Assembly: GCF_014764405.1 (NCBI RefSeq)
Contig: NZ_CP061725.1
Location: forward strand, 3,844,001 to 3,908,000
Direction of reading: 5' to 3'
Source of the DNA: Micromonospora craniellae
Lineage (GTDB): Bacteria; Actinomycetota; Actinomycetes; Mycobacteriales; Micromonosporaceae
DNA length: 64,000 bases
Under the pieces are notes generated by a model that was not told the origin of the DNA, searched no databases, and saw only the letters and a list, made by a program, of their open reading frames with translations. Below, one piece after another: positions 8,432-16,874 of this stretch; position 1 is the stretch's first letter; every line of letters starts with the position of its first letter. Position numbers and translations under genes: made by a program.

Positions 8432-9337
8432 GTGACCGATCTGGTACGGGCCCCGGCCCCGGTGGTGATGGGCGTCCTGAACGTCACGCCCGACTCGTTC
8501 TCCGACGGCGGACGCTACGCCGACGTCGCCGCAGCCGTCGCACACGGCGTCCGGCTGCGCGCCGAGGGAGCGGCGTTGGTGGATGTCGGTGGAGAGTCGA
8601 CCCGGCCCGGTGCCGACCGGGTGGACGCCGACACCGAAGCGGCCCGGGTGCTGCCGGTGATCCGGGAGCTGGCCGCGGCCGGCGTACCGGTCAGCATCGA
8701 TACCACCCGGGCCCGGGTCGCCGAGGCGGCCCTCGCCGCCGGGGCGGTGGTGGTCAACGACGTCTCCGGGGGCCTGGCCGACCCGGACATGGCCCGCGTC
8801 GTCCGGGACGCCGACTGCCCCTGGGTGCTCATGCACTGGCGCGGCCACTCCCGGCGGATGAGCGAGCTGGCCAGCTACCGCGACGTGGTCGCCGACGTCC
8901 GCGCCGAACTGCGCGAGCGGGTGGAGGCGGCGCTCGTCGCCGGGGTGTCCGAAAACCGACTGATCATCGACCCGGGCCTCGGCTTCGCCAAGACGGCGGC
9001 GCACAACTGGCAGCTCAGCGCCCGGCTGCCGGAACTGCTCGACCTCGGCTACCCGCTGTTGTTCGCCGCGAGTCGCAAGTCCTACCTGGGCCTGCTGCTG
9101 GCCGGGCCGGACGGCACCCCGCGACCCACCGGCGGGCGGGCGGCGGCCACCGTCGCGACCAGCCTGCTCGCGGTCGCCGCCGGCGCCTGGGGGGTACGCG
9201 TGCACGACGTGCGCGCCACCGTCGACGCGCTTGCGGTCTGGCAGGCCAGCGGCGCTCCCCGGCTCGGCGCCACGCCGGACTCCACACCGCCGGTGGGTGC
9301 GGGTGCGCCCGGAGCCGACCGGGAGGCACGACGATGA
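8432..9337 (+). CDS. folP: Dihydropteroate synthase
   Basis: The protein has 301 aa. It condenses p-aminobenzoate with hydroxymethyl-dihydropterin pyrophosphate to form dihydropteroate in the cytosolic folate pathway. All DHPS signatures are present in order: MGVLNVTPDSFSDGG (about 13-27), GGESTRPG (about 57), NDVSGG (about 110), DPGLGFAKT (about 187) and ASRKSYLG (about 213). The start at GTG 8432 removes a 22-codon extension lacking homology and sits just after a -10 box. Its TGA overlaps the folB ATG, beginning a coupled folP-folB-folK operon. The length is normal for the family. Confidence 0.97.
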   Translation: MTDLVRAPAPVVMGVLNVTPDSFSDGGRYADVAAAVAHGVRLRAEGAALVDVGGESTRPGADRVDADTEAARVLPVIRELAAAGVPVSIDTTRARVAEAALAAGAVVVNDVSGGLADPDMARVVRDADCPWVLMHWRGHSRRMSELASYRDVVADVRAELRERVEAALVAGVSENRLIIDPGLGFAKTAAHNWQLSARLPELLDLGYPLLFAASRKSYLGLLLAGPDGTPRPTGGRAAATVATSLLAVAAGAWGVRVHDVRATVDALAVWQASGAPRLGATPDSTPPVGAGAPGADREARR

Positions 9338-9699
9338 GCGACCGGATCGAGCTGACCGGCCTGCGGGCCCACGGCCGGCACGGGGTGTACGACTTCGAAC
9401 GCGCCCGGGGGCAGGAGTTCGTCGTCGACGCCGTCCTGGAGTTGGACCTCGGCCCCGCCGCGCGCTCCGACGACGTGGCCGACACGGTGCACTACGGCGA
9501 GCTGGCCGAACACCTGGTCGCGGTGATCACCGGCGAGCCGGTCAACCTGATCGAGACACTGGCCGACCGGTTGATCGAGGTCTGCCTGGCCGATCCACGG
9601 GTGTCCGCCGCGACGGTGACCGTACACAAGCCCGAGGCGCCGGTGCCGCACACTTTCGGCGACGTGGCCGTGACGATGCGTCGGGCGCGTACCCGATGA
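9334..9699 (+). CDS. folB: Dihydroneopterin aldolase
   Basis: The protein has 121 aa. It converts 7,8-dihydroneopterin to 6-hydroxymethyl-dihydropterin and glycolaldehyde. The FolB pattern is clear: a first strand with GLRAHGRHGVYDFERARGQ, the YGELAEHLVAVI segment, NLIETLADRL with the catalytic Glu region, and a terminal VTVHKPEAPVP strand. The gene overlaps folP and folK by ATGA at each end, so the three folate steps are made together. Confidence 0.96.
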   Translation: MSDRIELTGLRAHGRHGVYDFERARGQEFVVDAVLELDLGPAARSDDVADTVHYGELAEHLVAVITGEPVNLIETLADRLIEVCLADPRVSAATVTVHKPEAPVPHTFGDVAVTMRRARTR

Positions 9700-10223
9700 C
9701 GCGGGCGGTGCTCTCCCTGGGCAGCAACCTGGGTGACCGCCTGGACCACCTGCGTTCTGCCGTGGCCACGTTCGGCGAGAGCGTGCTGATGGTCTCGGGC
9801 GTGTACGAGACGCCGCCCTGGGGCGACACCGCCCAGCCGGCTTACCTGAACGCGGTGGTGCTGGTCGGCGACGTGGCCGCGGGGCCGTACGACTGGTTGG
9901 CGCGGACCCGGGCTGCCGAGCAGGCCGCCGGGCGGGTCCGCGACCCGGAGCGGCGTTTCGGTCCCCGCACGCTCGACGTCGACGTGATCGCGGTCTGGGG
10001 GGACGACGGTGAGCCGGTGCTCAGCGAGGATCCCGAGCTGACCCTGCCGCATCCCCGGGCGCATCTGCGGGCCTTCGTGCTGCGGCCGTGGATCGACATC
10101 GCGCCCTACGGCCGGTTGCCCGGACACGGCTGGCTGACCGATCTGCTCACCTCCGGGCCACTCGCCGCCGAGGTCGCGGAACTGAGCCCACGACCGGATC
10201 TGACGTTAGAGTCGACGCCATGA
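9696..10223 (+). CDS. folK: 6-hydroxymethyl-7,8-dihydropterin pyrophosphokinase
   Basis: The protein has 175 aa. It transfers pyrophosphate from ATP to hydroxymethyl-dihydropterin, making the FolP substrate. Signatures are LSLGSNLGDR at the N-terminus, VYETPPWG, and the metal/ATP-binding RRFGPRTLDVDVI run with the two Asp. Proline-rich LTLPHPRAHLRAFVL near the end is also standard. It overlaps folB by ATGA and its own stop overlaps a 35-codon mini-ORF leading to the DUF3180 gene. Confidence 0.96.
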   Translation: MTRAVLSLGSNLGDRLDHLRSAVATFGESVLMVSGVYETPPWGDTAQPAYLNAVVLVGDVAAGPYDWLARTRAAEQAAGRVRDPERRFGPRTLDVDVIAVWGDDGEPVLSEDPELTLPHPRAHLRAFVLRPWIDIAPYGRLPGHGWLTDLLTSGPLAAEVAELSPRPDLTLESTP

Positions 10224-10327
10224 GCGAGCGCAGCGTAGTCGACACGGGCGAGCGCGGCGGGCGGGTCGTCAGGCGCGGTGCCACGGTGGCCGAGGTCGGC
10301 ACGCGGCTGCACGGAGGGCGGGCATGA
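10220..10327 (+). CDS. 35-codon bridging mini-ORF (MSER type)
   Basis: It begins MSERSVVDTGERGG and ends RLHGGRA. The start overlaps the folK stop (ATGA) and the stop overlaps the start of the DUF3180 gene (ATGA). A TAGAGT box at 10207-10212, inside folK and 7 nt before this ATG, could be an internal leaderless promoter. The last codons contain GGAGGGCGGGC, which doubles as the ribosome site of the next gene. Confidence 0.4.
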   Translation: MSERSVVDTGERGGRVVRRGATVAEVGTRLHGGRA

Positions 10328-10842
10328 CGCGATCCGTACCTCCCGACGAGTCACGGATGGGCCCCACCCGCATCTCGACCCTGGCGGTCGCCGCCCTGGC
10401 CGCCGCCGCGGCCACCTGGCTGCTGATCAGCAGCTTCTACTACAGCGGATTGCCGCCACTGCCCTGGCTGCCGGTGGTGACCCTCGCCGGGCTCGCCGTG
10501 CTGGAGGCGTACGCGGCGGTCAACACCCGTGGTCGCATCGAGCGTCGGCCCGGCCGCGACCCGGTCAACCCGTTGATGGTCGCCCGGTTCGTCGTCCTGG
10601 CCAAGGCGTCAGCACTGGTCGGGGCCATCTTCGCCGGGGCGTACGCCGGGCTGGTCGGCTGGCTGCTGGTGCAGACCACCCGGGCGGCGGACGCGGACCG
10701 GCCGGCGGCGATCGCCGGTCTGGTGGCGTCGGTGGCCCTGGTGGCGGCGGCACTCTGGCTGGAACGCTCCTGCCGGGTTCCGGAGCAGCCGGAGGACGAG
10801 CAGGAACCCGACGACGGGGAGAGCCGACCTCCTCGACGCTGA
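10324..10842 (+). CDS. DUF3180 membrane protein of the folate operon
   Basis: The protein has 172 aa and four predicted transmembrane helices (about 15-40, 45-65, 95-120, 128-150), with a charged acidic C-terminal tail. Proteins of this family follow folK in many actinobacteria; their function is not known. The ATG overlaps the stop of the mini-ORF, with GGAGGG upstream. The conserved position suggests a link to folate or pterin metabolism or to the envelope, but nothing in the sequence decides this. Confidence 0.85.
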   Translation: MTRSVPPDESRMGPTRISTLAVAALAAAAATWLLISSFYYSGLPPLPWLPVVTLAGLAVLEAYAAVNTRGRIERRPGRDPVNPLMVARFVVLAKASALVGAIFAGAYAGLVGWLLVQTTRAADADRPAAIAGLVASVALVAAALWLERSCRVPEQPEDEQEPDDGESRPPRR

Positions 10843-10953
10843 GCGCGGGGTTACGTCCGGCTCCGCCACGCGGGTACGGTGCCTGCGACCAGAAGGTGAC
10901 GGTCCCCGCCGGAGCGTCGATGGGTTCCCGGCGGCCGCTGGGAGGCAACGATC

Positions 10954-12165
10954 ATGGCGTACGACGACCCGGGCCGGAGCGGACTCCCGGAACCGACCTC
11001 CGCCGTTCCCGTCGCGGTGACCGAGCCTGGTCCCGACGACCCGCAGTGCGAGACCGGCCCGGATCGCTTCGGCGTGCACATCGTCTGGGAGACGCTCCTG
11101 CTGTTCGGCTTCGCCGCGCTGGTCTACCTGGTCTGGCGGGAGGACCCGGCGGTACTGCGGGGCAGCGGGCTGCGCGTCCTCATCGTCGAGGTGGTCGCCC
11201 TCGGCCTGCTGGCGCTGGCCGCCGGGCTGAGTCTGCGGACCGCTGCGGTGAACCTGGCGATCGGACCGGTGGCGGTCGCGGCCGGGCTGCACTTCGCCGA
11301 GCAGTCGGACCGGGGGCTGGTCGAGGCCGTCGGGCTGGCCGGTGGCGTGGCCGCCCTCGGCGGACTGCTGCTGGGGCTGCTCGTCGTGGTGCTGCACGTG
11401 CCCGGCTGGGCGGCCAGCCTGGCGGGCGCGGCCGGTGTGATCGTCTACATTGAGCAGCGCTCCGCACCGGTGCTGGTGCAGGGGGACTTCGACCCGCTCG
11501 GTGTCGCCGGCCAACTCTTCGTCGGCTTCGCCGCGATCGCGGTGTTCGGCGCGTTGTTCGGGGCGCTGGGGCCGATCCGCCGGCTGGTCGGCCGGTTCCG
11601 TCCGGTCGCCGATCCGGCTCGACGGCGGGGGACGGCCGCCGCGGTCGTCACCACCCTGGGGTACGTCGTCTCCACCGTCCTGGCGATGCTCGCCGGTGCG
11701 CTCGTCGCCTCCGCCGAGGGCGCGGTGACCCCGGCCACCGGGCTGGACTGGACGGTGCTGGCCTTGGGCGTGGCCGTCCTCGCCGGCACCAGCGCCTTCG
11801 GGCTGCGTGGCGGGGTGTTCGGCACGTTGCTGACCGCCGGCGCGATCGGCCTGTTCCTCGCGTACGCGCAGACCCGTGGCTGGACGGTCAGCCGGTGGGC
11901 GGTCGGCGGGGTGGTGCTGGCCGCCGGTCTGGTGGTCACCCGGCTGGTCGAGGCGTACGGGCGGCCGGCCCCGATGTTCACAGCCGCGCCGCCGCCCCCG
12001 CCGCCGGACGTCACCAACGGCGGCGGATGGACGTTGCCACGGCCGGAGCCGGTCGGTGACTGGCCGCCCATGCCACCGGCGCAGCACCCCTTGAACACCA
12101 CCGACCCGTGGGGGCCGCGTCGGTGGGAGACCGGCCCGCGTCCCTGGGACGCCGAGGACCGGTGA
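10954..12165 (+). CDS. Multi-pass membrane protein resembling sugar ABC permeases
   Basis: The protein has 403 aa. A polar N-terminal tail of about 50 residues is followed by roughly ten hydrophobic helices (about 50-335). A Pro-rich cytoplasmic tail contains a PPPPPP run and ends in Trp/Pro-rich sequence. Patterns such as VPGWAASLAGAAGVIVYIEQ resemble the RbsC/XylH type of ABC permease core. No ATPase or binding-protein gene is adjacent, so a lone permease-like protein of unknown role is the safer reading. Confidence 0.65.
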   Translation: MAYDDPGRSGLPEPTSAVPVAVTEPGPDDPQCETGPDRFGVHIVWETLLLFGFAALVYLVWREDPAVLRGSGLRVLIVEVVALGLLALAAGLSLRTAAVNLAIGPVAVAAGLHFAEQSDRGLVEAVGLAGGVAALGGLLLGLLVVVLHVPGWAASLAGAAGVIVYIEQRSAPVLVQGDFDPLGVAGQLFVGFAAIAVFGALFGALGPIRRLVGRFRPVADPARRRGTAAAVVTTLGYVVSTVLAMLAGALVASAEGAVTPATGLDWTVLALGVAVLAGTSAFGLRGGVFGTLLTAGAIGLFLAYAQTRGWTVSRWAVGGVVLAAGLVVTRLVEAYGRPAPMFTAAPPPPPPDVTNGGGWTLPRPEPVGDWPPMPPAQHPLNTTDPWGPRRWETGPRPWDAEDR

Positions 12166-12215
12166 CGGCCCGTTGTTCCGCGTGCCGTCGACGCGCCGAA
12201 TGTGATCTCGGCGGT

Positions 12216-12221
12216 TAGGCT
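12216..12221 (+). promoter_or_regulatory. Probable -10 box, leaderless start at 12228
   Basis: TAGGCT is 6 nt before ATG 12228. No purine-rich ribosome site lies between them, as expected for a leaderless transcript. Confidence 0.4.
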
Positions 12222-12227
12222 CGGTCC

Positions 12228-12533
12228 ATGACCGACACATCATCGATCTCCGGCGGCCGGTCGTTCGAGGAGTTGGACGCCCTCTCCACCGAGGAACTGC
12301 GCGAGCAGGCGTTCGCGCTCGCCCGGGAGAACCGGGACGTGAAGTTCTTCTGGTCGGTGCTGCGGCGTCTGCCGAACGCGGACGAGGCCGCCGCCCTGGA
12401 CGGCGCGCCGAACTCGGTGGGGCCGACGATCGACGAGGCCGTCGCGCTGTGGCGGGAGATGACCGGTCACGGCTACGAGGAGTCTGCACCGCTGCTGCGT
12501 GCCGCCTTCATCGACTACCTGATGAAACACTGA
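12228..12533 (+). CDS. Small acidic hypothetical protein
   Basis: The protein has 101 aa, soluble and mostly alpha-helical by composition, with a Ser-rich N-terminus, an LDALSTEELREQAFALARE helix, and a C-terminal AAFIDYLMKH. No family was recognised. The start follows directly after a TAGGCT box, so it is probably its own leaderless transcription unit. Confidence 0.75.
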   Translation: MTDTSSISGGRSFEELDALSTEELREQAFALARENRDVKFFWSVLRRLPNADEAAALDGAPNSVGPTIDEAVALWREMTGHGYEESAPLLRAAFIDYLMKH

Positions 12534-12627
12534 CCGGCCGGGTCGGTACCGACCGCCGAACAGGGCGTACCACCATAAAGTGCGCCTCGCGTTTGCCCAT
12601 GTCGATGTGCTGGGAACTAGCGGGGCC

Positions 12628-13119
12628 ATGGCTCTCACCAATCGTTACAAGTCCGCACCGGGCGCCGGTACGCTCGCCGCGCTCATTCTCGTCCTGGTCT
12701 TCGGCAGCCCCTGGTACGCCGACTGGGCGCGGGACAACACCGATCCGGACAGCGCCGGCGGGTGGTTCCTGAGACTTCTCGCCTGGCCGGCCTGGCGGTT
12801 CGACTCGTCCGACTCGATCCAGGAGATCTTCGCCGCTGATCTGAAGGCGATCCTCGTGGTCGTGATGACCTTCGTCTTCCTCTATCTCCTGCCGGGCTCG
12901 CAGCTCGCCCGCGCCCGGGGCACGCTCAGCCAGTTCTTCGCCGGCTGGGCGGCGTATGTCTTCGCGGGGGCCTTCGCCGCCCTGCTCACCGCGCTGATCC
13001 GGACCAACCCGTCGCTTCTCGGCGCCTTCCAGGCCGCCGGTGACGGCGCCGAGTACGGGCTGTTCACCGGCTGGATCATCGGCATCGCCACCCTCGGTGG
13101 TTACCGGGGACGTCGCTGA
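12628..13119 (+). CDS. Four-helix membrane protein of unknown function
   Basis: The protein has 163 aa from ATG 12628. A GTG at 12580 would add 16 residues (MRLAFAHVDV) but has no ribosome site. The four hydrophobic helices are at about 10-28, 70-90, 105-128 and 140-158. A WYADWARDNTDPDS loop follows the first helix. No family was recognised. A strong hairpin follows the stop and separates it from the convergent ABC transporter ATPase gene. Confidence 0.75.
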   Translation: MALTNRYKSAPGAGTLAALILVLVFGSPWYADWARDNTDPDSAGGWFLRLLAWPAWRFDSSDSIQEIFAADLKAILVVVMTFVFLYLLPGSQLARARGTLSQFFAGWAAYVFAGAFAALLTALIRTNPSLLGAFQAAGDGAEYGLFTGWIIGIATLGGYRGRR

Positions 13120-13127
13120 CCCGTCGG

Positions 13128-13164
13128 CCGAGCCGGGCCCGCCGCAGCGGTGGGCCCGGCTCGG
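13128..13164. terminator. Bidirectional hairpin terminator
   Basis: Perfect 13-bp arms CCGAGCCGGGCCC and its complement flank an 11-nt loop in the 85-bp gap between two convergent genes. No U-tract follows, as is usual for actinobacterial terminators. Confidence 0.6.
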
Positions 13165-13204
13165 TGCGGATCCGGGCGCGGCGTACGGCGTCGCCGGTGA
13201 TGGC

Positions 13205-14200
13205 TCAACCGGTCGGTTCGGCCAGCGTGAGCACGCGTTCCCGGCTGAGCAACCCCACCGGGCGGCCCTCCTCGGTGACGAGGGCCCGGCCCTGCGCCGA
13301 GGTGAGCAGCACCGCCAACGCGTCGTACGCGGAGCCGCCCAACGGCACCGAGGGCAGGTTCGCCGCACCGTCGGCCGGCAGCGGGTCGAGCACCTCCCGG
13401 GTCAGCGGGGTGACCGCCAGCCGCCGGATGCCCCGGTCGGCGCCGACGAACTCGCGGACGAACGGGGTGGCGGGGCTGCCGAGCAGGGCCGCCGGGGTGT
13501 CGTACTGCTCCAGGTGGCCGCCCTCGGAGAGCACCGCGATGCGGTCGCCGAGCCGTACTGCCTCGTCCAGGTCGTGGGTGACCAGCACGATGGTCTTGCG
13601 GACCGCAGCCTGGAGCCGCAGGAACTCCTCCTGCAACCGGGTCCGCACGATCGGGTCCACGGCGGAGAACGGCTCGTCCATCAGCAGCACCACCGGGTCG
13701 GCCGCGAGCGCCCGGGCTACGCCGACCCGCTGCCGCTGACCGCCGGAGAGTTCGTGCGGGTAGCGTCGGCCGAACTGCGCCGGATCGAGGCCGACCAGTT
13801 CCAGCAGTTCGTCGACGCGGCGCCGGGCCCGGTCCCGGGGCCAGCCGAGCAGGCGGGGCACGGTGGCCACGTTGGCGGCCACCGTCTGGTGCGGGAACAG
13901 GCCGACGTTCTGGATGACGTAGCCGATCTGCCGCCGTAGCTGCACCGGGTCGACCTGGGTGACGTCGGAGTCGCCGAGCACGATCCGGCCGGAGGTCGGC
14001 TCGATCAGGCGGTTGACCATCCGCAACACGGTCGACTTGCCGCAACCGGACGGCCCGATCAGCACGACCAGCTCGCCCGCGTCGATGTGCAGGCTGAGGT
14101 CGCGGACCGCCTCGGTGCCGTCCGGATAACGCTTGCCGATGCCGTCGAGAGTGATCGACGCCGCGCGCTGACCGTCGTCGGCGGCCGGGGTAACGTCCAC
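13205..14200 (-). CDS. OpuC/ProV-type osmolyte ABC transporter ATPase
   Basis: The protein has 331 aa from GTG 14200, chosen because GGAAGGA lies 6 nt upstream; the longer frame to 14410 adds 70 non-homologous residues. Walker A GPSGCGKST (about 49-57), the ABC signature LSGGQRQRVG, Walker B VVLLMDEPF and the switch VTHD are all present. A CBS-like C-terminal segment (about 250-331, GRALVTEEGRPVGLLSRERVL) is the usual ionic-strength/nucleotide sensing part of these ATPases. It drives uptake of glycine betaine, choline or related quaternary amines through the permeases encoded divergently. Its start codon is only 2 bp from the permease ATG. Confidence 0.93.
   Translation of the reverse strand: MDVTPAADDGQRAASITLDGIGKRYPDGTEAVRDLSLHIDAGELVVLIGPSGCGKSTVLRMVNRLIEPTSGRIVLGDSDVTQVDPVQLRRQIGYVIQNVGLFPHQTVAANVATVPRLLGWPRDRARRRVDELLELVGLDPAQFGRRYPHELSGGQRQRVGVARALAADPVVLLMDEPFSAVDPIVRTRLQEEFLRLQAAVRKTIVLVTHDLDEAVRLGDRIAVLSEGGHLEQYDTPAALLGSPATPFVREFVGADRGIRRLAVTPLTREVLDPLPADGAANLPSVPLGGSAYDALAVLLTSAQGRALVTEEGRPVGLLSRERVLTLAEPTG
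14191..14196 (+). promoter_or_regulatory. Probable promoter of the osmolyte permease gene, leaderless
   Basis: TAACGT lies 6 nt before ATG 14203 with CTGACC 16 bp upstream (14169-14174) as a plausible -35. Both boxes are inside the first codons of the divergent ATPase gene. No Shine-Dalgarno site exists for this ATG. Confidence 0.45.
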
Positions 14201-14202
14201 GT

Positions 14203-14889
14203 ATGTCCTTCCGCCTGAGCTACCGGGCCGACCCGGGTAACCCGTGGTTCTCCTGGCAGTACGTGCGGGACAACTCTGAGACGGTGCTGGCCGCTCTGCG
14301 TGACCACACCACGCTGACCCTACGGGCGGTGCTGATCGCGGCGCTGATCGCCATCCCGTTGGCCGTCGTGGCGTACTGGTTCCGGCCGTTGACCGGTCCG
14401 ATTCTCGCACTCACCGGGGTGCTCTACACCGTCCCGTCCCTGGCGTTGTTCGCGTTCATCGCGCCGTACCTGGGCATCGGGGTCGCGACGGTGCTCAGCG
14501 TGGTGGTGCTCTACGCGCTGCTGGTGATCGTCCGTAACGCCGTCGCGGGGCTCAACCAGGTGCCGAGCGAGGTGCGCGAAGCGGCCGAGGGCATGGGCTA
14601 CGGCCGCTGGGGTCGGCTGTTGCGGGTGGAGCTGCCACTGGCCCTGCCCGGCATCCTCACCGGCCTGCGGCTGGCCACGGTCTCCACTGTCGCCCTGGTC
14701 ACCGTCGGCGTGGTGATCGGGCGGGGCGGGCTCGGGCAGATCATCTTCGCGGGCTTCCAGAACAACTTCTACAAGGCCCAGATCATGACCGGAACGCTGC
14801 TCTGCGTGCTGCTGGCGTTGGTGCTCGACCTGTTCCTCGTCGGCGTCGGTCGGTTGCTCACCCCGTGGCTGCGCGGGCGGGTCGGATGA
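14203..14889 (+). CDS. Osmolyte ABC transporter permease (OpuCB-like)
   Basis: The protein has 228 aa with five to six membrane helices. The binding-protein-dependent permease motif is at about 125-150 (EAAEGMGYGRWGRLLRVELPLALPGILTG), where the EAA loop contacts the ATPase. TVALVTVGVVIGRGGLGQIIFAGF near 165-190 is characteristic of OpuB/OpuC permeases. The gene is divergent from the ATPase and coupled through an 18-codon mini-ORF to the second permease. Confidence 0.93.
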   Translation: MSFRLSYRADPGNPWFSWQYVRDNSETVLAALRDHTTLTLRAVLIAALIAIPLAVVAYWFRPLTGPILALTGVLYTVPSLALFAFIAPYLGIGVATVLSVVVLYALLVIVRNAVAGLNQVPSEVREAAEGMGYGRWGRLLRVELPLALPGILTGLRLATVSTVALVTVGVVIGRGGLGQIIFAGFQNNFYKAQIMTGTLLCVLLALVLDLFLVGVGRLLTPWLRGRVG

Positions 14890-14942
14890 GCGCCGTCGCG
14901 GCGGGCGGCCGGCGGGTCCGGATCGGCGGGAGGACGTTATGA
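14886..14942 (+). CDS. 18-codon bridging mini-ORF between two permease genes
   Basis: It reads MSAVAAGGRRVRIGGRTL. The ATG overlaps the upstream TGA and the TGA overlaps the next ATG, both as ATGA. Codons near its end contain GGCGGGAGG, the ribosome site of the second permease. A coupling role is likely; no peptide function is suggested by the sequence. Confidence 0.35.
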   Translation: MSAVAAGGRRVRIGGRTL

Positions 14943-15661
14943 ATCCCGTGGAACAGGCAGTGCTCTGGCTCAACGACCCGTTGAACTGGACCAACCCGGG
15001 CGGGGCGCTGGACCGGCTCGGTGAGCACGTGAGCATGTCGGCCGTGGCCGTGCTGCTGGGCTGCCTGGTGGCCTGGCCGCTCGGACTGTGGCTGGGGCAC
15101 ACCGGCCGGGGCGGCGGGTTGGTGGTGCTGGTCTCCAACCTCACCCTGGCGGTGCCCACGCTGGCGCTGCTGACCATCCTGCCGTTGACGTTCCTCGGCT
15201 TCGGCCGCCCGGCCGTGGTGGTCGCCCTGGCGGTGTTCGCGGTGCCCCCGCTGCTGGCCAACGCGTACACCGGGGTGCGGCAGGTGGACCCGCAGATCCG
15301 GGAGGCGGCGCGGGGGATGGGGATGACCGGCGGGCAGGTGCTGCGCCGCGTCGAGTTGCCGCTCGCGGTGCCCTACCTGGCCGCCGGGTTCCGTACCGCC
15401 GCCGTCCAGGTGGTCGCCACGGCGGCCCTGGCGACCTTCGTCAACGGTGGTGGCCTGGGGGAGATCATCCGATTCGGCTTCGGGCTGAGCATCGCGGTCG
15501 GCGGCGGTCAGATCCTCGCCGGTGGCCTGCTGGTGGCCGCCCTCGCGGTCAGCGTCGAACTGATCTTCGCGTGGGTCGAGCGGATGGTCACCCCGCGCCC
15601 GCTGCGTCGCGTCCGGCGTCGGGCCGCACGACGCGCGGCGGACGCGGTCACCGGGACCTGA
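14939..15661 (+). CDS. Osmolyte ABC transporter permease (OpuCD-like)
   Basis: The protein has 240 aa with about six helices. The EAA loop (EAARGMGMTGGQVLRRVELPLAVPYLAAG) lies at about 120-150. ALATFVNGGGLGEIIRFGF is the conserved segment after it. It pairs with the first permease to form the heterodimeric pore of an OpuC-type importer. An Arg-rich tail (RRVRRRAARRAADAVTGT) ends the protein. The binding-protein gene follows after 201 bp in which no other gene is visible. Confidence 0.93.
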   Translation: MNPVEQAVLWLNDPLNWTNPGGALDRLGEHVSMSAVAVLLGCLVAWPLGLWLGHTGRGGGLVVLVSNLTLAVPTLALLTILPLTFLGFGRPAVVVALAVFAVPPLLANAYTGVRQVDPQIREAARGMGMTGGQVLRRVELPLAVPYLAAGFRTAAVQVVATAALATFVNGGGLGEIIRFGFGLSIAVGGGQILAGGLLVAALAVSVELIFAWVERMVTPRPLRRVRRRAARRAADAVTGT

Positions 15662-15862
15662 GCCGCCCGGTCTCCCCGGTCCGAACGGCCCCTCAGGCTG
15701 CCGCCGTGGACGGATGGTGACGTTCCAGTGACGAAGTTCTCTCCGAGTTGTCGGTGCCGGCCGCCACGATGTTGGGTGGGGACTGCGGGCGGCCGAAGCG
15801 GATCGCCCGTCGGACACGCGGCCGGCCCGAGGGGGTCGCGCCGGGACACGGAAGGCGGGCAC

Positions 15863-16861
15863 ATGCGCGCAGGTAGAAAACTGTCCATCGCGTTCGTCGG
15901 CGCGATCGCCGCCGCAGGTGTGCTGGCCGGGTGCGGCGAGGCCGGTTCGTCCGGCACCGAGGCGCCGCAGCAGGGCGCCTCGGGGGAGGGCTGCGCGCCG
16001 GTGGCCGGTGAGCAGCTCATCGCCCTCGACGACGACAAGTCCCTGCAGAACGCGGACAACATCATTCCGGCGATCAACAGCGAGGTGGCCACGCCGCAGC
16101 TCGTCGCGGCGCTGGACAAGGTCTCGTCGGTGCTCGACACCCCGAAGCTGGTGCAGCTCAACAAGGCGGTGGACGTGGACCGCAAGAGCGCCCAGGTGGC
16201 CGCGCAGGAGTTCGCCACGGCCAATTCGACGGCCGACGGGGTCGAGCGGGGACCGGGCGGACGTGTCACGGTGGGTGCCGGAAACTTCACCGAAAGTGAG
16301 ATCATCGCCGAGCTCTACAAGATCCAGCTGACCGCGGCCGGCTACCAGGTCACCGTCCAGCAGATCGGCAACCGGGAGCTGTACGAGCCGGCGCTGGAGA
16401 AGGGCGAGATCCAGGTCGTGCCGGAGTACGCGGCCACCATGGCCGAGTTCCTCAACGGCAAGGCGGGCGGCGGCCAGCCGGTCTCCTCGCCGGACGTGGA
16501 GGCCACCGTCACCGCTCTGCGTGGTCTCGGCGAGAAGGCCGGCATCAGCTTCGGTGCCCCGGCCGCCGCGCAGACCCAGAACGCGTTCGCGGTGACCCAG
16601 GAGTTCGCCGACAAGTACGGCGTACGGACCCTCTCCGAGTTGGCCGAGAAGTGCTCGGGTACGGCCACCGTGCTGGGCGGCCCGCCGGAGTGCCAGGAGC
16701 GCCCGTTCTGCAAGCCCGGCCTGGAGGAAAAGTACGGCCTGACGGTCGGTTCCTTCTCCTCGCTCGACGGTGGCGGCCCGTTGACCAAGACCGGTCTGCG
16801 TAACGGCACGATCAGCGTCGGCCTAGTCTTCTCGACCGACGCGGCGTACGCGCAGAGCTGA
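15863..16861 (+). CDS. Osmolyte-binding lipoprotein with circularly permuted domain order
   Basis: The protein has 332 aa. It has a lipoprotein signal (residues 1-24, lipobox LAGC). In ordinary OpuC/ProX binding proteins the mature chain begins at a strand like RVTVGAGNFTESEIIAELY and ends with an EDDK...PPYN...LN-x-VDVD...VA-x-EF segment. Here that terminal segment comes first (about 40-125: LIALDDDKSLQ, LVQLNKAVDVDRKSAQVAAQEF). The usual N-terminal strand starts near residue 134, and the protein stops at GLVFSTDAAYAQS, exactly where the missing segment would normally follow. All expected parts are present, so it should fold and serve the importer encoded upstream. The substrate is not fixed by sequence. 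Confidence 0.9.
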   Translation: MRAGRKLSIAFVGAIAAAGVLAGCGEAGSSGTEAPQQGASGEGCAPVAGEQLIALDDDKSLQNADNIIPAINSEVATPQLVAALDKVSSVLDTPKLVQLNKAVDVDRKSAQVAAQEFATANSTADGVERGPGGRVTVGAGNFTESEIIAELYKIQLTAAGYQVTVQQIGNRELYEPALEKGEIQVVPEYAATMAEFLNGKAGGGQPVSSPDVEATVTALRGLGEKAGISFGAPAAAQTQNAFAVTQEFADKYGVRTLSELAEKCSGTATVLGGPPECQERPFCKPGLEEKYGLTVGSFSSLDGGGPLTKTGLRNGTISVGLVFSTDAAYAQS

Positions 16862-16874
16862 CCCGTCGACACCT

